Origin: Oscillospiraceae bacterium
Lineage (GTDB): Bacteria; Bacillota; Clostridia; Oscillospirales; CAG-272
Assembly: GCA_015064585.1 (NCBI GenBank)
Contig: SVRY01000016.1
Span: 1-48,329 of the forward strand
Direction: 5' to 3'
DNA: 48,329 nt
The stretch's first letter is position 1. Every line of letters starts with the position of its first letter. The notes beneath the pieces were generated by a model. It was not told where the DNA came from and did no database searches. It worked only from the letters and a program-made list of their open reading frames with translations. The translations under genes and the position numbers were made by a program. This document shows positions 6,984-14,774 of this stretch, piece after piece.

Positions 6984-7862
6984 ATGTATATTATCCAAAC
7001 AGAAAACCTAAGCAAGTATTACGGAAAAGCGCGCGGAATTATTGACGTTAATCTCAAGGTAGAAAGCGGCGACTTTTTCGGTTTTATCGGTCCCAATGGT
7101 GCGGGCAAGTCCACCACTATCCGTACACTGCTGGGGTTGATCTCTCCCACAAGCGGGAAAGCTTCCGTCTTTGGCATGGATATTGTCAAAAACAAAACTG
7201 AGATTCTGTCTAAAATCGGCTATCTGCCCTCCGAAGGCAATTTTTATAGCGGTATGAAAGTGGCGGATATTCTCGCACTTTCCGCCAATCTGCGCAAAAA
7301 AAACTGCGAGAAAGAAGCAGCCATCCTATGTAAACGTTTGGAACTGGATGTTTCTCGAAAGATAGGAGAACTATCACTGGGTAACCGCAAGAAAGTAGGC
7401 ATCGTGTGCGCCTTACAACACAAACCCGACCTGTACATCCTGGATGAGCCGACAAGCGGTCTGGATCCCTTAATGCAAAGAGAGTTATACGCTATTTTGT
7501 GTGAGCGCAATGAAGAGGGGGCAACCGTATTCCTTTCCTCTCACATTCTTTCGGAGGTGGCGCGCTACTGCAAACACGCCGCTATTATCCGTGAAGGAAA
7601 GATCATGATTCAAGATAGCATAAGCAAATTGGGGCATACCGGTGTCAAACGGGTAACCTTGCGGGGAATTCATGAACTGCCTGCCATAGAAAACATACGG
7701 GATATCAAAATAGAAAACAACACCGCTTGTTTTTTATACAGCGGTAGAGGTGATTTGCTGACCCAAATACTCTCTACGTTATCCTTTGAGGACATCAACA
7801 TTTCCGATCCCAACCTGGATGAGATCTTTATGCACTACTACGCAAAGGAGGAAACGCCATGA
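6984..7862 (+). CDS. ABC transporter ATP-binding protein
   Basis: The 292-residue cytoplasmic ATPase has all the expected motifs: Walker A GPNGAGKST, signature LSLGNRKKVG, Walker B LYILDEPTSGLDP and the switch His in SSHILSEVA. The C-terminal 70 residues form the usual extra domain of bacitracin- or antibiotic-type exporters. GGAG is correctly spaced for the ATG at 6984 rather than at 6978. It overlaps the permease gene by four bases (ATGA) and is the third gene of the sdpR-sdpI operon, so it is likely induced by the same envelope or peptide stress. Confidence 0.9.
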   Translation: MYIIQTENLSKYYGKARGIIDVNLKVESGDFFGFIGPNGAGKSTTIRTLLGLISPTSGKASVFGMDIVKNKTEILSKIGYLPSEGNFYSGMKVADILALSANLRKKNCEKEAAILCKRLELDVSRKIGELSLGNRKKVGIVCALQHKPDLYILDEPTSGLDPLMQRELYAILCERNEEGATVFLSSHILSEVARYCKHAAIIREGKIMIQDSISKLGHTGVKRVTLRGIHELPAIENIRDIKIENNTACFLYSGRGDLLTQILSTLSFEDINISDPNLDEIFMHYYAKEETP

Positions 7863-8644
7863 CCATTTTTCTGCACGAACTGAAACGAAACAAACTTTCA
7901 CTTATCCTATGGTCTGCCATCGTATCCTTTATGCTGGGCATTTGTATTTTGATCTATCCCGACATGAGTTCCCAAATGGGGCAAATCAGCGATATGTTCG
8001 CCAACATGGGAAGCTTTACCGACGCCTTTGGCATGGATCAAGTGAACTTTGGAGAGTTTTCCGGATATTTTGCCATAGAATGCGGAAATGTTTTGGGCAT
8101 GGGCGGTGCATTTTTTGCTGCTATTTTAGGTATTTCAGCACTATCCAAAGAAGAAAGAGATAAGACAGGCGAATTTTTGCTCACTCACCCTATCTCTCGC
8201 TATCAGATCATCTCAGAAAAGTTGTTCTCTGTCATCACGCAAATTACCCTTTTAAATCTAATCGTTTTAATAGTCAGCATCCTGTGCATCTTGATCATCG
8301 GCGAAGCGGCATCTTACAAAACTTTGCTTTTGCTGTTTCTTTCTTATTATCTTTTGCAGTTGGAAATCGCCTGCATTACCTTTGGTATTTCTGCATTTCT
8401 GCGCGGCTCTTCCCTCGGAATCGGTTTGGCTCTTGCCACCGGCTTCTATTTTTTGAACATTATTTCCAATCTCACCGAAAAAGTCGAATTTTTAAAATTT
8501 ATTACGCCCTTTGCCTATGCAGATGGAGCTCAGATCACAAGTACGCAATCATTGGCAGTAAAATATTTCATTCCCGGCTGTATTTACGCTATAATCGGCG
8601 TGGCGGCGGCTTATTACCAATACCCAAAGAAAGATATCACTTAA
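7859..8644 (+). CDS. ABC transporter permease
   Basis: This 261-residue integral membrane protein has about six helices and begins with the cytoplasmic TIFLHELKRNKLSLILW stretch found in ABC-2 type permeases. The GEFLLTHPISRYQIISEKL segment is the typical coupling region before the second helix. Its ATG overlaps the TGA of the ATPase gene, so the two are translationally coupled and form one exporter. Substrate is unknown; the operon context suggests peptide resistance. It is the last gene of its operon and is followed by a repeat hairpin. Confidence 0.85.
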   Translation: MTIFLHELKRNKLSLILWSAIVSFMLGICILIYPDMSSQMGQISDMFANMGSFTDAFGMDQVNFGEFSGYFAIECGNVLGMGGAFFAAILGISALSKEERDKTGEFLLTHPISRYQIISEKLFSVITQITLLNLIVLIVSILCILIIGEAASYKTLLLLFLSYYLLQLEIACITFGISAFLRGSSLGIGLALATGFYFLNIISNLTEKVEFLKFITPFAYADGAQITSTQSLAVKYFIPGCIYAIIGVAAAYYQYPKKDIT

Positions 8645-8666
8645 AAACATCCCAAAAACATCCAAA

Positions 8667-8740
8667 GGCGCTGTAAAAAAGTGCCTCAAGAAGCACAAGG
8701 CTCATCCGTATAGATGGGTCTTGTATTTTTTTGAGGTAAA
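8667..8740 (+). repeat. Interspersed hairpin repeat, copy 1 (split by a second hairpin)
   Basis: A GGCGCTGTAAAAAAG arm followed by a core hairpin (ACAAGGCTCATCC then GATGGGTCTTGT). The core is nearly identical to 19097-19138. The matching distal arm (CTTTTTTTACAGCCCC) is displaced to about 8870-8886 because about 130 bases with another hairpin sit between. It lies after the ABC operon, where it may also act as a terminator. Confidence 0.7.
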
Positions 8741-8814
8741 ATAGTAAGAAATATAAGATAAATGAGTATTCATACACTAAAAAATAATTTTCATTTTTTG
8801 CAGATTAGTTTTAC

Positions 8815-8860
8815 CACAAAAAAGACTATGTGCTCATTTTTTGAACACATAGTCGTTTTC
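8815..8860. terminator. Bidirectional terminator after the CotH genes
   Basis: GACTATGTGCTC (8824-8835) pairs with GAACACATAGTC (8843-8854), with T-rich tails on both strands. It is about 60 bases beyond the stop codon of the minus-strand CotH gene. It sits inside the split repeat copy at 8667-8886. Confidence 0.8.
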
Positions 8861-8914
8861 TTTTTCAGGGACTTTTTTTACAGCCCCTTTTATTTTATGG
8901 TATCCTGTATTGCA

Positions 8915-11062
8915 TCACATACGAAGTGCCAGCTCTTCCAGCATCCATTCAAAACGATCGTCGATCCAATTGCAAAGGAAATCGATATGCTCATCATAGC
9001 TGTACAGTCTGCCGGAAACTTGACTGGAAACATAACTGTGATAGTACTCCCCATATATGTCCCAACGTGCATCGTTACGGTCAGCCGCCGGTTCAAGCAG
9101 TTCCCCGGTCAACACAATATCGTTTTTGGCATTTTCAATCATGGGATAAATCTGTCTCAGACGTGCGCTTAATTCTTCCATAAACCACGGCTGCGCAATC
9201 AGTGCCTTAAACCAAATATTAGGATCCGATCCGGATGCGGATTCACAAACAAAACCGTATATATTGACAGCGGGACCGTAAGTACCAAAACCGAAGTCAA
9301 AATCCCAAGGAGCTGTAAAATACAATTTCCCGCCTTTATCTTTTTGCATAAATATACTTGCGCCGCCGGCATCCACATCTTTGGATAATTCTTCAATGAT
9401 AAATATATCGATCAGTGAAGGGATGTCTACCAACTTATCAATTTCTGCCCGATCTCCGCTCATAATCGCATTATGACATTGAATGACATAGTCTCGGATA
9501 AATTCTGTTTGCGCCGTATTTGTCACTTCGCTTTTGATCACCCATTCACGCGGATTGGAAATACCGCTTTTATCGTCGTAGAAACCGGGAACATAAAAAT
9601 ATGTCAATCCTTCTACTGCATCATTCTCGCTGTTGCCTCTGAAATCCAATTCTATCAAATAACCTTTATCGGGCTCATCGCCGCTGTCGTCAACCTCAAC
9701 ACGATCCCCGGCAACTTCAATGTGATCAGTCAGCATGTAAATCCCGCGATAATCGCCGTTGATATACAAATTGACCCAAGTACAGCCCGGAACAAACGGA
9801 AATGTTTGCATTTGATTTGCCAGATTCCAAACAAAATAATTACGCAAATTAGAAGCATCAAATTTATTGGAATTCAAAACCCAGTCTTTATTCGAGGAGC
9901 CGCCAACCCCCAGAAGGTTTTCCTTTTCGGTAAGCTTCAAACGATAAGAATTTTTGCTGTTATAGTCATCTTGCGGAGCACTGGAACTAAAAGAAGAGTT
10001 ACCTCTGCCGCGAATTTGGGTGGTAATCGAGATATTGTACTTATCATTTGCCGCGCCGGTAATACGAATACTTGCGTTCACATAATTCTTCTTAACAACC
10101 GGAAGCCCCGTTTCGGTCTGAATATACATATTGGCAATACCGGGATCCAATTCGATCTTGGTAAATTTGGCGTATATCACCTTATCGCGAATGAACTTAT
10201 CTGTAGTTCGCTCATTGCCGGGATATCCGTCACTCCAGCCGGAGAACATATATCCCTCTTCTTCTACAGCAGTCACCGTTTGCGCTATCTCTCCTGCCTT
10301 CAAATTTTGTATGGAAGGGCCAAGCAATGTACCGCCTACACCCGCAATGCGGTATTCTACCGTACAATCCACATTTTGCAGATCATCGTCAGTGGGTAGA
10401 TCGCTGGGGCGGTAATAATCGCTGTCGACTAATTTATCGGATGCTTCAATCTTCTGCCAAGTTCCTTCCATGACCGCCTTGTCCTCTTTGAGAAGCGTCA
10501 GCTCAATGGTATACACCCGAGACGTAGTGGGGCAAAAACCGCAATCCACATCGGCCGCTTGCAGAAAAACATCAAACCAACCGTTGGGCGATTCGTAAAT
10601 AGGCAAAGTCAATTTAGGATAGGCATAGCATTCATTGCCATTATCGTCCAGTAAAATGAACCACAATTCAACTTGATAGTCCTCCACCTTCTCGCCGATA
10701 TAGGTCAGATCCATAAACTCCTCCAAATAGGGAGAAAATACAATCTGCCCGGTGGATTTCAGACGCAATATATCGCCGTAGCCGGCACCCTGCTTTTCAA
10801 ACTCCGGAATACCGTCCATATCCGCATCCAAAATCGGATCATCATCCGGCGTAGGAATATCGGGCGTAGGGATATCAGGTCCCGGCCCCGGCTCCGGCTT
10901 TACTGTCGGATCGGGTTTCACTGTCGGCTCCTTCCCATCTTGCGTCACACTCTCTTGTGTTGTAGGATCGTCATTTTCGGGAACAGCGCTTTTACCGCAA
11001 GAAGCAAATAGCATTAACAACACCAACAACATGGATACAACACCTAAATATCCTTTTTTCAT
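8915..11062 (-). CDS. CotH-kinase family lipoprotein
   Basis: The 715-residue exported protein has a signal peptide with lipobox LFASC (lipidated Cys at about residue 22), then a Pro/Asp-rich linker. A beta-rich region and an InlB-type repeat (GYMFSGWSDG) lie near residues 230-300. The CotH domain fills roughly 315-710: SYRLKLTEKENLLGVGG, KDWVLNSNKFDASNLRNY, GDYRGIYMLTDHIEV and FTAPWDFDFG, the last containing probable metal-binding Asp residues. CotH proteins are atypical kinases known from spore coats and also occur as surface proteins with cellulosome or adhesin modules. It lies 62 bases after a paralogue. A ribosome binding site (AAAGGCGG) supports the ATG at 11062. Confidence 0.85.
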   Translation of the reverse strand: MKKGYLGVVSMLLVLLMLFASCGKSAVPENDDPTTQESVTQDGKEPTVKPDPTVKPEPGPGPDIPTPDIPTPDDDPILDADMDGIPEFEKQGAGYGDILRLKSTGQIVFSPYLEEFMDLTYIGEKVEDYQVELWFILLDDNGNECYAYPKLTLPIYESPNGWFDVFLQAADVDCGFCPTTSRVYTIELTLLKEDKAVMEGTWQKIEASDKLVDSDYYRPSDLPTDDDLQNVDCTVEYRIAGVGGTLLGPSIQNLKAGEIAQTVTAVEEEGYMFSGWSDGYPGNERTTDKFIRDKVIYAKFTKIELDPGIANMYIQTETGLPVVKKNYVNASIRITGAANDKYNISITTQIRGRGNSSFSSSAPQDDYNSKNSYRLKLTEKENLLGVGGSSNKDWVLNSNKFDASNLRNYFVWNLANQMQTFPFVPGCTWVNLYINGDYRGIYMLTDHIEVAGDRVEVDDSGDEPDKGYLIELDFRGNSENDAVEGLTYFYVPGFYDDKSGISNPREWVIKSEVTNTAQTEFIRDYVIQCHNAIMSGDRAEIDKLVDIPSLIDIFIIEELSKDVDAGGASIFMQKDKGGKLYFTAPWDFDFGFGTYGPAVNIYGFVCESASGSDPNIWFKALIAQPWFMEELSARLRQIYPMIENAKNDIVLTGELLEPAADRNDARWDIYGEYYHSYVSSQVSGRLYSYDEHIDFLCNWIDDRFEWMLEELALRM

Positions 11063-11124
11063 ATTCATCCGCCTTTCTGCTTTATGAGTAATGTTTTATA
11101 TGTCATTGTTCATTCATAAATTTT

Positions 11125-13182
11125 TCAAGAAAAAAGTCTGGACCATATTTCCTGCATCATCCATTCAAACCGCTCATCTATCCAATTGCACATATAATCA
11201 ATTTGTGCATCATAATCTTTTAGCTGCACAGATACCTTTTGAGATACAAACGGATGATATTCTCTGCCGTATATATGCCATCTTGCATCATTTCGATCAG
11301 ACGCAGCGCGCAACATGGCCGCATTGGCAATCACGCCCGACTTGGCAGTTTCAATCATATCTGAAACCTGCTGCATTCTGGCATATAATTCGGTCAAAAA
11401 CCATTTCTGCTGGATCAGTGAATTCAACCAAAGATGGGGGTGGTATTCCCCTTTATCATATTCACAAACAAAGCCATCTATATATACAGCCACGCCGTAT
11501 GCACCAAGACTGGTATCAAAATCCCAAGGAGCTGTGAAATATAATTTACCGCCTTTTTCCTTTTGCCAAAAGTTACTGGCTGCGCCTACATCCACATCTT
11601 TAGTGAGTTCTTCAATGATAAACATATCAACAAGGGATGGAATATCCACCAATTTGTCGATTTCGTTCCGCTTTCCATTCATAATTGCTTTATGACATTT
11701 GATAAAGTAATCGCGAATAAACGAATTTTCCGCCTTGCTTGTCACATTGCTTTTGATCACCCATTCTCTGGGCAAATTAATATCGGTATCATAAAAGCCC
11801 GGAATATAGAAATAAGTAAGCCCTTCTACTGCACCGATCTCGCTTTGACCGCGGGTATCAAATTCCACCAAATATCCTTTATCGGGATCACTGCCGCTGT
11901 CATCTACTTCTACACGGTCATTTGCCACTTCAATTTGATCGGTAATCATATAAATACCGCGATAATCACCGTTGATATACAAATTGACCCAAGTGCATCC
12001 CGGGACAAACGGAATCGTCTGCATCTGTTTTGCCAAATTCCACACAAAATAATTGCGCAGATTGGTAACATCAAATTTATTGGATTGGAGCACCCAATCT
12101 CGATTGGAAGACCCGCCCACGCCAAGCAAATTGGTCTTTTCGGTCAGTTTTAACCGATATGAATTTTTACTGTTATATTGCGTTGTCAATGCGGTAGAAC
12201 TAAAGGAAGAATTTCCTCTCCCTCTAATCTGCGTAGTCAGTGTCGTGTTATACTTATCATTGGCGGCACCTTCAATCGTGATCGTCGCATTTACATACTG
12301 GGTTTTAGAAGTAATCGGCTTTCCGGTCTCAGTTACAATAAACATATTGGCAATGCCCGGATCCAGCTCCACCTTAGTAAATCTGGCATAAATAGTTTCA
12401 TCCCGCACAAAAACTTCGCCTTTTCTGGTGGCATCCGTCACCCCATCGCTCCAACAAGCAAACAAATAGCCATCCTTGGGAACAGCCGTTACCGATGCTG
12501 TTTTGGAACCGATATGTAATATCTGCTCCACATCCCCCTTCAAATACCCTCCTTCGGTCGTAAAGTATTTTACAGTAAATTGCACTTGTTTTCTATCTGC
12601 ATCAGTGGGAATGGGGGTAGGTGTATAATACTCACTTTTGGTGTATGCTTTGGGCGCTTGTATGTTCCGCCACACCCCCACCATCTGAGGCTTATCATTT
12701 TTTAGAATTGTAACTTCTATATTATATAATCGATCACCTGTAGGGCAAAATCCGCAGTCTTCTCCCTCACCCTGTAACAAAACATCATACCATTTATCCT
12801 CCGAAGCGGAAATAGGTAGCGTGACACTTGGATATGCCCAATAAGGAATCCCTGCTTTTTCCATGAGAACAAAGGTTAACTGAACACTGTAATTCTCCAA
12901 ATCATCTCCCATGGAAACACGGTCACGTAATTCATCCAAATAGGGCGAAAACAACAATTCACCATTTTTACCCACACGCAATGTTCCATCGTATCCTGTT
13001 CCCTGCGACACAATATCCAATATACTCTCATCGTCCGGATACGGTACACAATTATCTATTAACTCATCCGGCCTATCATTTTTGTCATCAAATGACATAT
13101 ATATCAGAAAACCAGCTGTTATGGTTGCCATCAAAACGATGATCGCCAACAAAATTGCCCATTGTATTTTTCTTCTATTCAC
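11125..13182 (-). CDS. CotH-kinase family protein, membrane anchored
   Basis: A 685-residue paralogue of the following gene, with the same order of parts: beta domain, InlB-type repeat (GYLFACWSDG, about 255-265), then CotH domain with LKLTEKTNLLGVGG, RDWVLQSNKFDVTNLRNY, GDYRGIYMITDQIEV and FTAPWDFDTS. It has an N-terminal membrane anchor (AILLAIIVLMATITAGFLIY) and no lipobox. Translation starts at GTG 13182, with AGGAG six bases upstream. A consensus promoter lies 36 bases upstream, so the two CotH genes form one operon. The catalytic Asp in WDFD is retained. Tandem copies with different anchors suggest two locations or substrates. Confidence 0.85.
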   Translation of the reverse strand: MNRRKIQWAILLAIIVLMATITAGFLIYMSFDDKNDRPDELIDNCVPYPDDESILDIVSQGTGYDGTLRVGKNGELLFSPYLDELRDRVSMGDDLENYSVQLTFVLMEKAGIPYWAYPSVTLPISASEDKWYDVLLQGEGEDCGFCPTGDRLYNIEVTILKNDKPQMVGVWRNIQAPKAYTKSEYYTPTPIPTDADRKQVQFTVKYFTTEGGYLKGDVEQILHIGSKTASVTAVPKDGYLFACWSDGVTDATRKGEVFVRDETIYARFTKVELDPGIANMFIVTETGKPITSKTQYVNATITIEGAANDKYNTTLTTQIRGRGNSSFSSTALTTQYNSKNSYRLKLTEKTNLLGVGGSSNRDWVLQSNKFDVTNLRNYFVWNLAKQMQTIPFVPGCTWVNLYINGDYRGIYMITDQIEVANDRVEVDDSGSDPDKGYLVEFDTRGQSEIGAVEGLTYFYIPGFYDTDINLPREWVIKSNVTSKAENSFIRDYFIKCHKAIMNGKRNEIDKLVDIPSLVDMFIIEELTKDVDVGAASNFWQKEKGGKLYFTAPWDFDTSLGAYGVAVYIDGFVCEYDKGEYHPHLWLNSLIQQKWFLTELYARMQQVSDMIETAKSGVIANAAMLRAASDRNDARWHIYGREYHPFVSQKVSVQLKDYDAQIDYMCNWIDERFEWMMQEIWSRLFS

Positions 13183-13217
13183 TCTGTCTCCTACCAAACA
13201 ACATTTTATATATAAAT

Positions 13218-13246
13218 ATTATATCATATTTTTAAAACACTGTCAA
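13218..13246 (-). promoter_or_regulatory. Consensus promoter of the CotH operon
   Basis: On the minus strand: TTGACA (13246-13241), a 17-nt spacer and TATAAT (13223-13218). Both hexamers match the vegetative consensus exactly. Confidence 0.8.
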
Positions 13247-13263
13247 CCGCCTTTAAACATCAA

Positions 13264-13301
13264 AAAAACGAACTGCACCTAAATTGATACAGTTCGTTTT
13301 T
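13264..13301. terminator. Terminator of the AspT-like gene
   Basis: AAAAACGAACTG (13264-13275) pairs with CAGTTCGTTTTT (13290-13301), with A/T runs on both flanks. It starts six bases beyond the stop codon of the transporter and separates it from the CotH promoter. Confidence 0.8.
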
Positions 13302-13306
13302 ATACA

Positions 13307-14501
13307 TCATAACATTACCAGAATCTTGGCAACGATCACAACCGAAACCAGCGCTGTCGGATAGGTAGCCGCATATGCGGATGCAACGTCGTCCGTACCG
13401 GCAGTTGCAATCAGCGCGCCCAACGCAGGAGTTGAAGTCATACCGCCGGTGATGGCGCCCAGACAATTAAAGATAGAAAGCTTAAAGATATATTTTGCAA
13501 AAACATATCCGATAATCAACGGAACAATCATCAAAATGAATCCATACAGCAAGGACAGCGGAGCATCGCCCACTGCAGAAATAAACTTCACGCCGCCCGG
13601 AACACCCGCGCCCACCAGGAACAGAACCAAACCAAGTTCACGAATAAAATTCAAGGTTTCTTTCTTCACAGTCATATCGATGGGTCCAATATGTCCGAAA
13701 TGACCAACGATCAGTCCTGCCACCAATGTACCGCCGGAGGTACCCAATGAGAAATTAAGGCCGGGGATTTTGAAAGCGCCGATGATAACTCCCAACGCAA
13801 CCGTAAGGAAGAACGAGAAAAAGCCAAACGATTCAATGGAAATACGCTTTCCCTTGGGAGCAGGAATTGCAACTGTATTGGCAGCCACAAAGCTCTCGCG
13901 TTCTTTTGCCATATCGACTTTTAAAATCTTAGGAAGGATCTGAACAAACAAAACTACGCCCAGCACACCAAAGATATACGCAATACCGTAACCGGCAGAA
14001 ACTGCATCCTTTGCCGCCTCTGCAGCACCTTCTTGCGCCGCAGAGAAGCCGGGAGTGGAAGTCAAAGCCCCTGTCAAAAGCCCGGCCATCATGCCGGAAT
14101 CTGTGTTTGTTACTTTCATTAATATAACAGCCGATATACCGGAAGATACAATAATAATCACACCCAGCAAAATATATGCCATGGATTTGCGATTAAATGT
14201 ACGGAAAAATTTGGGACCCGCTATCAAGCCCACCGCAGTTACAAATAATGCCGTCCCAATATTGGAAATCAATTTAAAATTATCGGCATTATACAACGAA
14301 ATAGTTGAATCGCCAATTGTAACCATCCGGAATATAGCTAACTGCAATTCCAAACAACAATGCCGCAAGTAACACTCCGGCAGTGCCCAAAGATATACCT
14401 TTAACCGTAATTCTGCCGAGCAAGTAGCCAATTGCAGAAATAGCAAACACAATGAAAATAACCGACAATGCGGACTTCGCCACTTCGCCTAAATAAATCA
14501 T
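13307..14501 (-). pseudogene. AspT/YidE-type membrane transporter, disrupted by a +1 frameshift
   Basis: Reading starts at ATG 14501 (MIYLGEVAKSALSVIFIVFA) with AAGGG upstream, and continues in frame to about 14325 (GIAVSYIPD). There the frame must skip one base to continue as VTIGDSTISLYNADNFKL to the stop at 13307. Together this gives about 397 residues and ten or eleven membrane helices. Two internal repeats carry the family signatures TGALTSTPGFSAAQ and TGGMTSTPALGAL, typical of AspT/YidE duplication transporters, but the central TrkA-C domains are absent. Such proteins exchange or export amino acids or other anions. The single extra base could be a true mutation, a sequencing error or, less likely, programmed frameshifting. 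The otherwise intact sequence suggests the break is recent. Confidence 0.75.
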
Positions 14502-14534
14502 AGTATCCCTTCTTTACCTTATATTTTCCTAACC

Positions 14535-14563
14535 ATTATATTCACCCTCCTTTTGTTTGTCAA
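14535..14563 (-). promoter_or_regulatory. Promoter of the AspT-like gene
   Basis: On the minus strand: TTGACA (14563-14558), a 17-nt spacer and TATAAT (14540-14535). A pair of inverted arms, GGAATTCG (14593-14600) and CGAATTCC (14634-14641), lies about 30 bases upstream and may be a regulator site. Confidence 0.7.
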
Positions 14564-14685
14564 GAGCATTTTTACAAATTTTGTTTTCTTTAGGAATTCG
14601 CCACACCTCCCCAAAAAATTGTACCTTTTTTGTCGAATTCCACAAAAAAATCTTGTTTCATAACCGATTATCAAAAATCTGTGTA

Positions 14686-14714
14686 TTGCAGTTTGATAAA
14701 AAATATCGTATAAT
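14686..14714 (+). promoter_or_regulatory. Promoter of the dehydratase-activator operon
   Basis: TTGCAG (14686-14691), a 17-nt spacer and TATAAT (14709-14714). It lies 60 bases upstream of the start codon at 14775. Confidence 0.55.
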
Positions 14715-14774
14715 ATATATGTACATTCATGACAACGATCAGATTTGTAATGATATATGTAAAGGTAGTATAAA

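Noticed and set aside
9473-10399. A 308-codon plus-strand frame within the first CotH gene
   Set aside because: It is antisense to a strong lipoprotein gene with ribosome binding site, signal peptide and conserved motifs.
14323-14325. Programmed +1 frameshift in the transporter gene
   Set aside because: No slippery stop-containing site or stimulating structure is seen; a mutation or sequencing error is simpler.
14520-14545. A five-codon leader peptide (MVRKI) before the AspT-like gene
   Set aside because: Its apparent ribosome binding site lies in the promoter spacer and would not be transcribed.
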